A stretch of 43,184 bases of DNA, taken from the NCBI GenBank assembly GCA_003215315.1, contig QCKO01000008.1, positions 1 to 43,184 of the forward strand. The letters are read 5' to 3'. This document shows positions 1 to 7,406 of the stretch, one piece after another (the stretch's first letter is position 1; the number at the start of each line of letters is the position of its first letter). The DNA comes from Prochlorococcus sp. AG-409-P19. GTDB taxonomy: Bacteria > Cyanobacteriota > Cyanobacteriia > PCC-6307 > Cyanobiaceae. The notes under the pieces are model-generated. The model made no database searches. It saw nothing but the letters and a program-made list of their open reading frames with translations, and was not told the DNA's origin. Position numbers and translations under genes: made by a program.

Positions 1-472
1 AAGGGTCTAAACGTGATGGTTTATAAGAAAGTAAAAATGGTCTTTGTTCGGTCTTAACTGCAACAATTACATCTTCTCCTGTATGCCAAATCCATTGCTG
101 TTGAGGAGAGCTACCGTCAATATCGACACTTGTACCAACTGGTGATCCAAAACGATGTCTTAACCCTGCCAATACTTCAGTCATATTTTCAAATTCCATT
201 TCATAAGCAAGTTGCTTTAATCCATTCTCATCCTCAACACGAACACGCAAACTATTCACAGGTATACCACTCATCTGAAAATCTCTTACCTCATATAAGC
301 CTCTGCTTGCTTCTTCATTTATAGGGTTCAAGGAAACGCCAAGATGTCTCTCTACAGTTGATAGATCCATTCCCCAAGACAACCCCTCAATACATGCCAT
401 CGCAGGTAATGGAGTTAGTTGTATAAGAAAAAGCGAAAGAGCAAAAACAATACTCAAGCAATTCTTACGCAT
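1..472 (-). CDS. Secreted protein of unknown function, C-terminus cut by window edge
   Basis: An open frame on the minus strand begins with ATG at 472-470 and stays open to base 1, so at least 157 residues are present and the C-terminus lies outside the window. The N-terminus is a classical Sec signal peptide: MRKN, a hydrophobic core of about 15 residues (IVFALSLFLIQL), then PLPAMA followed by Cys-28. Cleavage after AMA is likely; lipidation of that Cys is possible but the lipobox is poor. The mature part (CIEGLSWGMDLSTVERHLG onward) is soluble and of mixed character, with a recurring pattern of short beta-like stretches such as NSLRVRV and YEMEFENM. I do not recognise the family. It probably acts in the periplasm or thylakoid lumen. 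It is divergent from the P450 gene, and a strong hairpin (505-543) sits just upstream of its start. Confidence 0.8.
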   Translation of the reverse strand, partial: MRKNCLSIVFALSLFLIQLTPLPAMACIEGLSWGMDLSTVERHLGVSLNPINEEASRGLYEVRDFQMSGIPVNSLRVRVEDENGLKQLAYEMEFENMTEVLAGLRHRFGSPVGTSVDIDGSSPQQQWIWHTGEDVIVAVKTEQRPFLLSYKPSRLDP

Positions 473-817
473 ATAAATCTTTTCAAGTTCATTAATAAAG
501 AATAGTTAGCTCAAAGTCCAAAGTATATGTTTTGTGAGCTAACAAATTTAAAATCAATACGGTCTGTAGATTCATTCAATTCTTATTCTCTTCCAAGACT
601 AATTAGTTAGAGTAAACAAAAGAGATGAAAGAATGAAGTTCCATTCCAATCACCAAGAATCACTAAGGTTACAGGCTATGACTGACATTTATTATTGGCC
701 AATAATCAACAAGCCTTGAATTTAGATCATTGTTTTGCAGGAACCTACGTAATTTCTCTTGAAAAGCACTCGAACTTGTTGGACCTTATGTCCATCAGAT
801 ACAAACGTTTGATAACT
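473..817. other. Divergent intergenic region with one hairpin, no convincing gene
   Basis: This gap separates the secreted-protein gene (-) from the P450 gene (+) and must hold both promoters. It contains a 9-bp perfect inverted repeat (505-543) and a 16-bp palindrome at 691-706 centred on TTGGCCAA. The P450 reading frame stays open back to a TTG at 695, so part of this stretch could be coding if that start is used. Short ATG frames at 527-610 and 678 do not look protein-like. I see no tRNA or known riboswitch. Confidence 0.5.
505..543. repeat. Inverted repeat, 9-bp perfect arms
   Basis: GTTAGCTCA (505-513) is the exact reverse complement of TGAGCTAAC (535-543), with a 21-nt loop. It lies 33 bases before the start of the secreted-protein gene. 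In that transcript it would be a leader hairpin; as DNA it could be a regulator site. There is no T-run in either direction, so a terminator is unlikely. Confidence 0.5.
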
Positions 818-2104
818 ATGACTAAATTGCGACCTCTACCGACTACTGGTGCCCTAACTGGCATCCTTGAGGCCCTAGCGTTTTTCCGTGATCCTAACTT
901 CGCCAAAAGGCGATTTGATCGTCTTGGGAATGTCTTTGAGACATCAATGCTTGGGCAACCAATGGTGTTCATACAGGGAGATAAAGCTATTGCTGATTTA
1001 TTATCTCAACCAGAGGCAATTGAAGGTTGGTGGCCAGCGAGTGTACAACAACTTTTAGGTAGCCATTCACTCGCGAACCGCAATGGAGCCCCTCATAAAG
1101 CAAGAAGAAGAGCAGTAGCGCAATTATTCTCGTCTTCCGCACTTCAACGCTATAGCCCTAGCATTATCAACTTGATTGATGAGCTCAGCGAAGAACTAAA
1201 AACTGCAAAAGCCCCTCTCCCTTTAGCCGAGAAAATGCGACGTTTCGCTTTTTCCGTTATAGCTACAACTGTTCTGGGCCTAAAGGGTAATTATCGTGAC
1301 AAGTTGTTTTCTGATTTCGAAATCTGGACCAAGGCTCTCTTCTCAATCCCCATCGCTCTTCCAGGTAGTCCCTTTACCAAAGCTCTCAAGGCAAGAAAAC
1401 GTTTACTTGAAAAACTTCAAGAAATACTTAGCAGACCTATCAATAGCAAAGGTGGCTTGGATTTACTAACAGGGACTCTTGATGAAGCAGGCATTCCTTT
1501 CACAGATGAAGATTTAGGAGAACAACTACTGCTACTGTTATTTGCTGGATATGAAACCACCGCTTCTGCACTGAGCTGCCTAATGCGGGAATTACTTCTC
1601 AATCCACGAATGGAAACATGGCTTCGTGAAGAAATAGATACTCTTGATTGGCCTCCAACTCCTGAGCAGGCAACTATGGTCTATGGCCCTACAAATGCTC
1701 CAAGACTTGATGCACTCGTAAAGGAAGTAATGCGATTCACTCCTCCAGTAGGTGGTTTTTTTCGCCGGACCAAGCAATCGCTGATATTAGATGACATTGT
1801 CGTTCCTAATAATCGTGTAGTACAAGTAGCTTTAATGGCTTCTAACCGCCATGGGGTTGGTGATCTAGATATCTTTCGACCACAACGTCATCTAGAAAAC
1901 GAATGTTCTTTAAGTCTGATGCCTTTCGGTGGAGGAGAACGTGTATGCCTTGGCAAATCGTTAGCTGAACTTGAAATCAGACTAATGGTGGTTGGATTGT
2001 TTCGTAAATTGCAACTTGAAGTTATCTCAGATCAAGACTTCACCCTGCGACAAATTCCCAGCCCATCTCCCCGTGATGGGTTGTTAGTAAAAGTAAAAGA
2101 TTAA
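818..2104 (+). CDS. Cytochrome P450, CYP120-like
   Basis: A haem-thiolate monooxygenase. From the ATG at 818 the protein has 428 residues, the normal length for a soluble P450. Visible motifs: the I-helix oxygen-activation motif AGYETTAS (residues 243-250), the K-helix ExxR (E303, R306 in KEVMR), and the haem loop FGGGERVCLG (370-379) with Cys-377 as axial ligand. The proline-rich start LRPLPTTGALTG and the SIPIALPGSPF stretch resemble cyanobacterial CYP120, whose Synechocystis member hydroxylates retinoids; the substrate here is unknown. The frame is open back to a TTG at 695 and has another ATG at 788, but family alignment from memory places the N-terminus near 818. No ferredoxin or reductase gene is adjacent, so electrons probably come from general photosynthetic ferredoxin. 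Confidence 0.93.
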   Translation: MTKLRPLPTTGALTGILEALAFFRDPNFAKRRFDRLGNVFETSMLGQPMVFIQGDKAIADLLSQPEAIEGWWPASVQQLLGSHSLANRNGAPHKARRRAVAQLFSSSALQRYSPSIINLIDELSEELKTAKAPLPLAEKMRRFAFSVIATTVLGLKGNYRDKLFSDFEIWTKALFSIPIALPGSPFTKALKARKRLLEKLQEILSRPINSKGGLDLLTGTLDEAGIPFTDEDLGEQLLLLLFAGYETTASALSCLMRELLLNPRMETWLREEIDTLDWPPTPEQATMVYGPTNAPRLDALVKEVMRFTPPVGGFFRRTKQSLILDDIVVPNNRVVQVALMASNRHGVGDLDIFRPQRHLENECSLSLMPFGGGERVCLGKSLAELEIRLMVVGLFRKLQLEVISDQDFTLRQIPSPSPRDGLLVKVKD

Positions 2105-2118
2105 ATAAAATAAACGTT

Positions 2119-2283
2119 TCATAAATAATATCGATCACTCATTTCTTGAAGCATCTTGCGAATATGCTCATTTTGAGCATTTGTTTCTTCCTTGAGTTTC
2201 TCACAAGCTCCTTTGACTTGCATCCAAACAGTTTCCATTACTTCTCGTTCTTCTTCTGTTGGCTTCCACTTAGATATTTCCAT
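2119..2283 (-). CDS. Small charged protein of unknown function (54 residues)
   Basis: ATG at 2283-2281, TGA at 2121-2119, 54 codons without a stop. The product starts MEISKWKPTEEEREVMETVW and ends EMSDRYYL. It is rich in Glu, Lys and Met and is predicted to be one or two amphipathic helices with no membrane segment. The opposite strand has an open frame of 77 codons that translates to a low-complexity Phe/Leu/Ser string, as expected for a shadow. The gene is tail to tail with the P450 gene, 14 bases away. I do not know the family. Composition and start position argue for a real gene, but conservation would decide it. Confidence 0.55.
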   Translation of the reverse strand: MEISKWKPTEEEREVMETVWMQVKGACEKLKEETNAQNEHIRKMLQEMSDRYYL

Positions 2284-2613
2284 ATAAGAGATAATAGAAG
2301 TAAGAGTAATCTTAAAGTAGTTTATTCACGCCACTTATTTCCACTTGGATTCTTTTGTCTGACTGATATTTGGTACTAGATAATGAAAACTTACGTTTTT
2401 CAACCCTGGACTACCTTTTTAGTTAACCGTCAGGATTTACTCAAACTTTCTCTCACTTGTTTCTCTTAATCTTTTGTCAACACTCCTTAGCCGAATTTTC
2501 AATTCATAACTAGGATTTTCGATAGGAAATCTAAACAATCTATAAAAATGAATTGCATGAAAATACATAATAAGTGATTATTATCACAATAGTGCAGTTG
2601 CTCTAACATAAGA
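2284..2613. other. Intergenic region, no supported gene
   Basis: This 330-base AT-rich stretch lies between the divergent 54-residue gene and the ribbon-helix-helix gene. A 28-codon ATG frame at 2383-2469 (+) is too short and unremarkable to call. A small dyad, GTGAT-TATT-ATCAC at 2574-2587, lies 26 bases before the RHH start codon and could be an autoregulatory operator; this is inference only. Confidence 0.4.
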
Positions 2614-3165
2614 ATGACTCCTGACAGCACTCAACTCAATATAAAGATTGATCCAAAATTACTGTTAAAACTAAAGTCTGAAGCAATTAAGAATGGAATG
2701 ACATTAACCGAATTTGTCACTTCGAAACTATCGAATATAAATTCAACATCAACGAATGATGTTCTTGAGAAAAGGCTCGCAAAAATAGAGAGACATCTTA
2801 ATATAGATAATAATTCGCTTAATCCAAAAAGAACCATAGGGTCAATTTTTACAGACGATGGAGCAAAAAATTATGGTGAAGTTGCTAGAAAATTGTTTGA
2901 TGTTTTCCTAAAAAAGAAGGGACTTTCTAAAGAAGATGGCTTGCAACAACTAGCTGAAAATCTTGAGAAACTCCCATATAGCTCTCCCGAACTAGTCTTC
3001 CAAATCCTATTAGGTAATCATGATTTAACAGGTTTAGAAATGACAAATGCCTATAGGTATGGAGCTTGTGCAATGAGGACGGCGCTAGTTGAATGGTCCA
3101 ATGACCCTTTAGAAGAGTTAAACGAAGCTTTCCTAAATGCCGTAATCACAAAAAGTCTTAAATAA
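2614..3165 (+). CDS. Ribbon-helix-helix domain protein with helical C-terminal domain
   Basis: 183 residues. Residues about 7-41 (NIKIDPKLLLKLKSEAIKNG and TLTEFVTSKLS) fit the ribbon-helix-helix fold: a short beta strand, helix, turn with NGMT, second helix, as in CopG/Arc/MetJ DNA-binding dimers. A short Asn/Ser/Thr linker follows, then a heptad-like LEKRLAKIERHL segment, then about 100 residues of predicted helix (GAKNYGEVARKLFDVFLKKK and later ELNEAFLNAVI) that I do not recognise. No toxin-like partner lies beside it, so an antitoxin role is not supported; a stand-alone DNA-binding protein is more likely. A good terminator follows at 3214-3241. Confidence 0.7.
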   Translation: MTPDSTQLNIKIDPKLLLKLKSEAIKNGMTLTEFVTSKLSNINSTSTNDVLEKRLAKIERHLNIDNNSLNPKRTIGSIFTDDGAKNYGEVARKLFDVFLKKKGLSKEDGLQQLAENLEKLPYSSPELVFQILLGNHDLTGLEMTNAYRYGACAMRTALVEWSNDPLEELNEAFLNAVITKSLK

Positions 3166-3213
3166 AGAAATCGATTTAGCGTGACCTTCTTCAGAGAATT
3201 AGAGATGAAGTAA

Positions 3214-3241
3214 AGGAGGGGCTTGAACCCCTCTTGTTTTT
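3214..3241 (+). terminator. Rho-independent terminator after the RHH gene
   Basis: GAGGGG (3216-3221), loop CTTGAA, CCCCTC (3228-3233), then TTGTTTTT. Flanking G-U and A-T pairs extend the stem. It ends the plus-strand RHH transcript and, facing the convergent arsJ gene, may also act weakly on the minus strand. Confidence 0.8.
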
Positions 3242-3254
3242 GTCAATAATTGAT

Positions 3255-4529
3255 TTAGGCTTCTGCAGAATCCTTTTCAAAAAAGTCAAGGTTATTTATA
3301 GAAGGAAGTTCAAGACTGGTCAACCATGAGAAGAGTACGAACAAGCTTGAACACCATAAACAAACTTGCATTCCCATAGAGGCATTGCTCCCAAGCATAA
3401 ATAGGACACCAGATAAGAGCGTACCAATCAGCCTCCCTGCAGCATTTGCCATGTAATAGAAGCCCACGTTTAGACTTACGTTTTCCTTATCCGTATAAGC
3501 AAGAACCATATATGAATGTATAGATGAGTTCATTGCAAAAATGAATCCAAATATTATTAATCCAACTGTAATTGCTATTTCTGAATTGCTTTGTCGCCAT
3601 AGTGCTATAGCTATTAGAGCTGGTATTGCAGTTAAGATAGCGCTCCAGAATTGAACAGAAGAAACTCCTGGGCTTGCTTTATTTCCCCATAAATTTCTTA
3701 AAGATGGTGCAAACGCTTGGATAAAGCCATAACCAATAACCCACAATCCTAGAAACGCTCCAATCTCAGAAAAATTCCAATTTAGATACGTTTCAAGAAA
3801 AACTGGTAGTGCCACGACAAACCATACATCTCTTGCCCCAAAGAGAAAAAAGCGTGCAAAAGAAAGGACATTGATCCCTTGAGATTTAGAAAATAAGTCT
3901 TTGAAGATTGGTTTGCTTTTCATCTTCCCAATCTCTCCAGGCAAAATTAATGTCAATAAAAACGAAACACCTAAACCTATTGCCATATATCCGACAGCTT
4001 TATTAAAGCCAAAACTGGTCAGCAACAGTCCACCAAGAAAAAATCCAACTCCTTTGAGTGCATTTTTTGAACCAGTTAAGATAGCTACCCATTTAAATAA
4101 TTGATTATTTCCACCATCTTCTTCTGAGGAATCTGGAACGACAGTTTTGATGGCACTTTTGGCACTCATCTTATTGAGATCTTTTGCTATACCACTAATC
4201 GCTTGAGCAACCATGACATAAATGACACTCAATAGTTTCGGCCAACCACTCGAAACTGGTATCAACATCAATAAGGCCACTATTTGTAAAAGAGTCCCGA
4301 CCCATAGTGTTAGACGTAATCCATACCTTGCTCCTATCCAACCTCCATAGAGATTAGTGATAACTCCAAAGAACTCATAAAAAAGGAATAAGAATGCAAT
4401 TTCTAATGTTGTATATCCAAGACTATGAAAGTTAAAAATCACTAGCATTCTTAGAGCACCATCTGTCAGTGTGAATGCCCAATAGTTAGTCGTTACGATT
4501 CCATATTGCTGTAATGACGATAATTTCAT
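3255..4529 (-). CDS. arsJ: ArsJ, major-facilitator organoarsenical efflux permease
   Basis: 424 residues with about 12 hydrophobic spans, an MFS permease of the inner membrane. The N-terminal NYWAFTLTDGALRMLVIFNF and the cytoplasmic region with DLNKMSAKSAIK are typical of ArsJ, which exports 1-arseno-3-phosphoglycerate. The context is decisive: it lies 10 bases downstream of a GAPDH gene on the same strand, the known ArsJ partner, and an arsR gene is divergent from that pair. GAPDH forms the unstable arsenate ester; ArsJ expels it, and it then decays to arsenate outside the cell. Transcription should be controlled by ArsR at 5597-5623. Confidence 0.92.
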   Translation of the reverse strand: MKLSSLQQYGIVTTNYWAFTLTDGALRMLVIFNFHSLGYTTLEIAFLFLFYEFFGVITNLYGGWIGARYGLRLTLWVGTLLQIVALLMLIPVSSGWPKLLSVIYVMVAQAISGIAKDLNKMSAKSAIKTVVPDSSEEDGGNNQLFKWVAILTGSKNALKGVGFFLGGLLLTSFGFNKAVGYMAIGLGVSFLLTLILPGEIGKMKSKPIFKDLFSKSQGINVLSFARFFLFGARDVWFVVALPVFLETYLNWNFSEIGAFLGLWVIGYGFIQAFAPSLRNLWGNKASPGVSSVQFWSAILTAIPALIAIALWRQSNSEIAITVGLIIFGFIFAMNSSIHSYMVLAYTDKENVSLNVGFYYMANAAGRLIGTLLSGVLFMLGSNASMGMQVCLWCSSLFVLFSWLTSLELPSINNLDFFEKDSAEA

Positions 4530-4539
4530 GCTTTTATTT

Positions 4540-5565
4540 TTATTCTTTTTCTAGCTTTATTACATGTGATACGAGATCTGCCATTCGACAGCTATACCCC
4601 CATTCATTGTCATACCAAATATAGACTTTCAGTTGAGTTTTATTGACCACCATGGTTGAGGGTGCATCAATGATGGAACTCCTTGAGTCATTGACATAAT
4701 CAATTGAGACAAGTGGTTTTTCTTCGTAACCGAGTATTCCTTTTAGTTCTCCTTCTGAAGCTTCTTTGAACACATGATTGACTTCTTCTTCCGTTACCTC
4801 TTTATCTAATTCAAATACAGCATCAGTTAAAGATCCATTGAGTAGAGGGACTCTAACTGCGTGGCCATTTAATTTGCCCTGTAATTCTGGGAAAATCATC
4901 CCTATTGCTTTTGCTGAGCCTGTGGTTGTTGGTATTAAACTTTGTGATCCGCTCCTGGCTCTTCTTAAATCTGGCTTAAATGAATCAACTATTACCTGTG
5001 TATTGGTTAGATCATGAAGTGTTGTGATGCTTCCATGCTTGATACCAAATGCTTGATTAACAACTTTCACAACGGGAGCCAAGCAATTAGTTGTGCAGGA
5101 TGCAGCTGTTATTAAGCGATGTCTATTTGGTTCATATAAGTCATGGTTAATACCGTAGACGATATTCAGAGCACCCTCTCCCTGGATCTCACCTTTAACA
5201 GGACATGCAACGACAACTCTTTTCATTCCTAGAGTTTCGAAATAAGGATTTAATGTTTGAGGGGTTTTGAATTTTCCTGAGCATTCGAGAATTAGCTCTA
5301 CCCCTGTTTTATCCCATGGAACTTTTGTGAAATCGCTTTCTTGAGAAAAGGATATTGAGTGAGCTTCAATACTCAGTTCGCTCTGGTCGGAACTTATTGA
5401 TTTATCCCATCGGCCGTGTACGGAATCAAACTCAAGTAAATGTGCCGCTCCCTCTGCATCACCAAATGGATCGTTGATATGTGTAATCTCGATATTTTCT
5501 CTATCCCAGAGAGCTCTAAGAACAAGTCGTCCTATTCGACCAAAGCCATTAATACCAATGAGCAT
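4540..5565 (-). CDS. Glyceraldehyde-3-phosphate dehydrogenase, ArsJ-associated
   Basis: 341 residues. The NAD-binding start is [16 protein letters not shown], and the catalytic segment [10 protein letters not shown] has the nucleophile Cys-157 with His-184 in [10 protein letters not shown]. The C-terminal [14 protein letters not shown] is the family signature. INDPFGD after the first Rossmann unit and VACPVKGE in place of the usual SAPxK differ from housekeeping Gap proteins. In arsenic loci this enzyme uses arsenate instead of phosphate to make 1-arseno-3-phosphoglycerate for ArsJ. It is the first gene of the minus-strand pair and starts 31 bases from the ArsR-type dyad. A role in the Calvin cycle or glycolysis is unlikely given the context, though not excluded. 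Confidence 0.93.
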   Translation of the reverse strand: MLIGINGFGRIGRLVLRALWDRENIEITHINDPFGDAEGAAHLLEFDSVHGRWDKSISSDQSELSIEAHSISFSQESDFTKVPWDKTGVELILECSGKFKTPQTLNPYFETLGMKRVVVACPVKGEIQGEGALNIVYGINHDLYEPNRHRLITAASCTTNCLAPVVKVVNQAFGIKHGSITTLHDLTNTQVIVDSFKPDLRRARSGSQSLIPTTTGSAKAIGMIFPELQGKLNGHAVRVPLLNGSLTDAVFELDKEVTEEEVNHVFKEASEGELKGILGYEEKPLVSIDYVNDSRSSIIDAPSTMVVNKTQLKVYIWYDNEWGYSCRMADLVSHVIKLEKE

Positions 5566-5596
5566 AAAACTCTGCAGGACAAATCACATGCATAGC

Positions 5597-5623
5597 ATAT
5601 ATCAAGAATAATTGATATATCAA
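5597..5623. promoter_or_regulatory. Putative ArsR operator with three half-sites
   Basis: ATATATCAA (5597-5605), 6-bp spacer, TTGATATAT (5612-5620) form a perfect inverted repeat, and the right arm merges with a third half-site to give TTGATATATCAA (5612-5623). The ATCAA-N6-TTGAT type dyad is the known recognition pattern of ArsR/SmtB repressors. It lies in the 121-bp gap between the GAPDH-arsJ pair and arsR, so one site could repress both directions. A second small dyad, TCTTGT-N6-ACAAGA, is at 5647-5664, closer to arsR. Confidence 0.72.
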
Positions 5624-5686
5624 TCTCTGTTCATGATTATGGCAATTCTTGTAAAATCACAAGATTACTCTTGGGCTGGTTAATTA

Positions 5687-5998
5687 ATGAGTTCTGGTGT
5701 CGCAAATGCAAAAGCAATAGATTCACTCAAAGCCTTAGCAGAACCTATCAGACTAGAGATAATTGAAGCCTTGTTCACTGGAGAAAAATGTGTTTGTGAC
5801 CTTATTCAAGAAACAGGTCTAGCTCAATCCAAAATCTCTTTTCATCTCAAGGTCCTCAAAGAGGCTGGGATTATCACAGATAGGCAAAGTGGGCGTTGGG
5901 TTTATTACCAACTCGATACAAGGACATTAAAGTCTTTGCAGAATTGGATCAAAAAACTAAGAAAAGGGTGCCTGAATGAAGCTTCTCCTTGTGAATAA
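5687..5998 (+). CDS. arsR: ArsR-family arsenite-responsive repressor
   Basis: 103 residues, a winged-helix protein of normal ArsR length. The recognition helix is in LAQSKISFHLKVLKEAG, followed by the wing GRWVYYQLD. The metalloid motif CVCDL places Cys-35 and Cys-37 in the alpha-3 position. Cys-95 and Cys-102 near the C-terminus could supply further arsenite ligands. It should bind the dyad at 5597-5623 and repress itself and GAPDH-arsJ until arsenite binds. The hairpin TTGTGA-N5-TCACAA (5989-6005) covers its stop codon but has no T-run. Confidence 0.9.
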   Translation: MSSGVANAKAIDSLKALAEPIRLEIIEALFTGEKCVCDLIQETGLAQSKISFHLKVLKEAGIITDRQSGRWVYYQLDTRTLKSLQNWIKKLRKGCLNEASPCE

Positions 5999-6066
5999 AT
6001 CACAAAGCATTGCTTAGGACCTTCCATCCACACACCATCAACACATTCCAATATCGCTGAGATCCC

Positions 6067-6546
6067 ATGGCACAACATGAACCTAGCTACTGGCTAATGA
6101 AGAGCGAGCCGGATGTTTATAGTATTGATGATTTAAAAAATGAAAAGGTAACTCTTTGGGATGGTATTAGAAATTATCAAGCCAGGAATTTCATGAGGTC
6201 AATGAGGATAGGAGATCAGGCCTTCTTTTATCACTCAAATTGCAAACCCCCTGGAATAATTGGCCTTATGGAAATTATCCAAACTAAGCTAATAGATCCA
6301 ACTCAATTTGATCAGCAATCTAAATATTACGACAAAAAATCTAAAAAAGATTCTCCCCGCTGGGATTGCGTCAAAGCAAAATATATAGGAAAATTTGAAA
6401 ATTTCTTATCGCTCCAGGAAATAGCAAGTCAATACACCTCAGAAGACCTAACTCTTGTAAGGAAAGGGAATAGACTCTCAATAATTCCTATCTCACCTGC
6501 AATCGCCAAGTCATTAAAAATTAAACTTGGGAATCTGAAACATTAA
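6067..6546 (+). CDS. EVE-domain protein
   Basis: 159 residues, almost entirely one EVE (PUA-like) domain: YWLMKSEPDVYSIDDL at the start, WDGIRNYQARNFMRSM, then GDQAFFYHSNCKPPGIIG, and WDCVKAKYI. This set matches the bacterial EVE/thymocyte nuclear protein 1 family, whose pocket binds modified bases in DNA or RNA; the ligand here is unknown. It is transcribed alone after arsR, 68 bases downstream, and faces the convergent DUF1818-rpoZ pair. Confidence 0.9.
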   Translation: MAQHEPSYWLMKSEPDVYSIDDLKNEKVTLWDGIRNYQARNFMRSMRIGDQAFFYHSNCKPPGIIGLMEIIQTKLIDPTQFDQQSKYYDKKSKKDSPRWDCVKAKYIGKFENFLSLQEIASQYTSEDLTLVRKGNRLSIIPISPAIAKSLKIKLGNLKH

Positions 6547-6624
6547 GAATGCTAAAGGCCTAAGAACCTCTATAAATGAATGTAATCAGAACATTTCAAA
6601 TATTAGTTTTGTTGAGAATAGAAA

Positions 6625-7017
6625 TTAATTTAACCGCTTAATTTGATCTGAATCCCATATCATTTTCATCGCATTTGTAACAGATTGGGCGACTATATCT
6701 GGCCAAAAAACTTCAGCACCTCGTTTATTTATACCATCACCCAATAAAATCAATTTAAGGCTCCATTTAGTCTTATCTCCTTTTAAAAAAACTCTCCACA
6801 TAGACTTCTCCATTTCTATGTTTATTGGCTCATCATCCATTAATTGAGATTCAATTAAATTAAGTTCAGCTATTATTTTCTGGATTACCTTAAACAATAT
6901 AGATCCTTCGTCTTCAGTAAGCTCTACAGCCCAATCGGCACCGGCTATTAGTACCGAATATTTCCCTCGAGAAGCATCCTTAGCCAATCTCCAGCCAAGG
7001 CCTTCTTTTTTTATCAT
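6625..7017 (-). CDS. DUF1818 family protein, cyanobacterial
   Basis: 130 residues. The pattern GLGWRLAKDASRGKYSVLI near the start, AGADWAVELTEDE, and a final EVFWPDIVAQSVTNAM segment match the cyanobacteria-specific DUF1818 family from memory; the function is unknown. It is soluble, with no signal or membrane span. It starts two bases after the rpoZ stop codon, so the two are surely co-transcribed, which suggests a link to transcription or only shared expression. Confidence 0.82.
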   Translation of the reverse strand: MIKKEGLGWRLAKDASRGKYSVLIAGADWAVELTEDEGSILFKVIQKIIAELNLIESQLMDDEPINIEMEKSMWRVFLKGDKTKWSLKLILLGDGINKRGAEVFWPDIVAQSVTNAMKMIWDSDQIKRLN

Positions 7018-7019
7018 TG

Positions 7020-7235
7020 CTAACCAGGCAATAAATCTGGCTGATCCTGCTCATCACTTAATTCAACAATTGCTCTTTGAACTGGCTTAACTGTAGATTC
7101 TTCAAGAAGTCCATCAAAATCATCGAAGCGTCGCTGTTTAGCTCTAAACGCAATACGAACAGTTGTGAGATAGCGATTACTAGCTTGCCTAATCAAACTT
7201 TCACCTCGTTTTGCTAAATCTTTTGAGTTAATCAC
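7020..7235 (-). CDS. rpoZ: RNA polymerase omega subunit, cyanobacterial type
   Basis: 71 residues. It reads [20 protein letters not shown] and then [18 protein letters not shown], the cyanobacterial RpoZ form. Omega helps fold and assemble the large beta' subunit and, in cyanobacteria, promotes association of the primary sigma factor. It is the first gene of the rpoZ-DUF1818 unit and is divergent from the Hsp70 gene, with 171 bp between. Confidence 0.93.
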   Translation of the reverse strand: MINSKDLAKRGESLIRQASNRYLTTVRIAFRAKQRRFDDFDGLLEESTVKPVQRAIVELSDEQDQPDLLPG

Positions 7236-7406
7236 AGTATTATTAAAGTTAATACCACTTTAAGGGAGATTTGCTCATTTCAGGTGAATTTAAAATATTT
7301 TTTTGAAGTACTGATTTTTCATCACATTTGCTGAAAATTATTTATTTTTGAAATTTTCCAGCTCATTGCCCCAATAAATCATCCTTAAATCACCAAAAGA
7401 CCTTTC

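Noticed and set aside
527-610. 27-codon ATG frame between the secreted protein and P450 genes
   Set aside because: Composition is not protein-like and the right arm of the hairpin runs through its start.
678-719. 13-codon frame before the P450 gene, preceded by AGG
   Set aside because: Too short, and it overlaps the open P450 upstream frame; no support beyond position.
2146-2379. 77-codon plus-strand frame
   Set aside because: It is antisense to the 54-residue minus-strand frame and reads as a Phe/Leu/Ser-rich string with no domain.
2383-2469. 28-codon ATG frame before the RHH gene
   Set aside because: No protein-like pattern, no ribosome-binding bases, isolated.
2574-2587. RHH operator GTGAT-TATT-ATCAC
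   Set aside because: Five-bp arms are common by chance in AT-rich DNA; not listed as a separate regulatory site.
5989-6005. Hairpin TTGTGA-N5-TCACAA over the arsR stop as a terminator
   Set aside because: Only 6 bp, AT-rich loop, no T-run follows on either strand.
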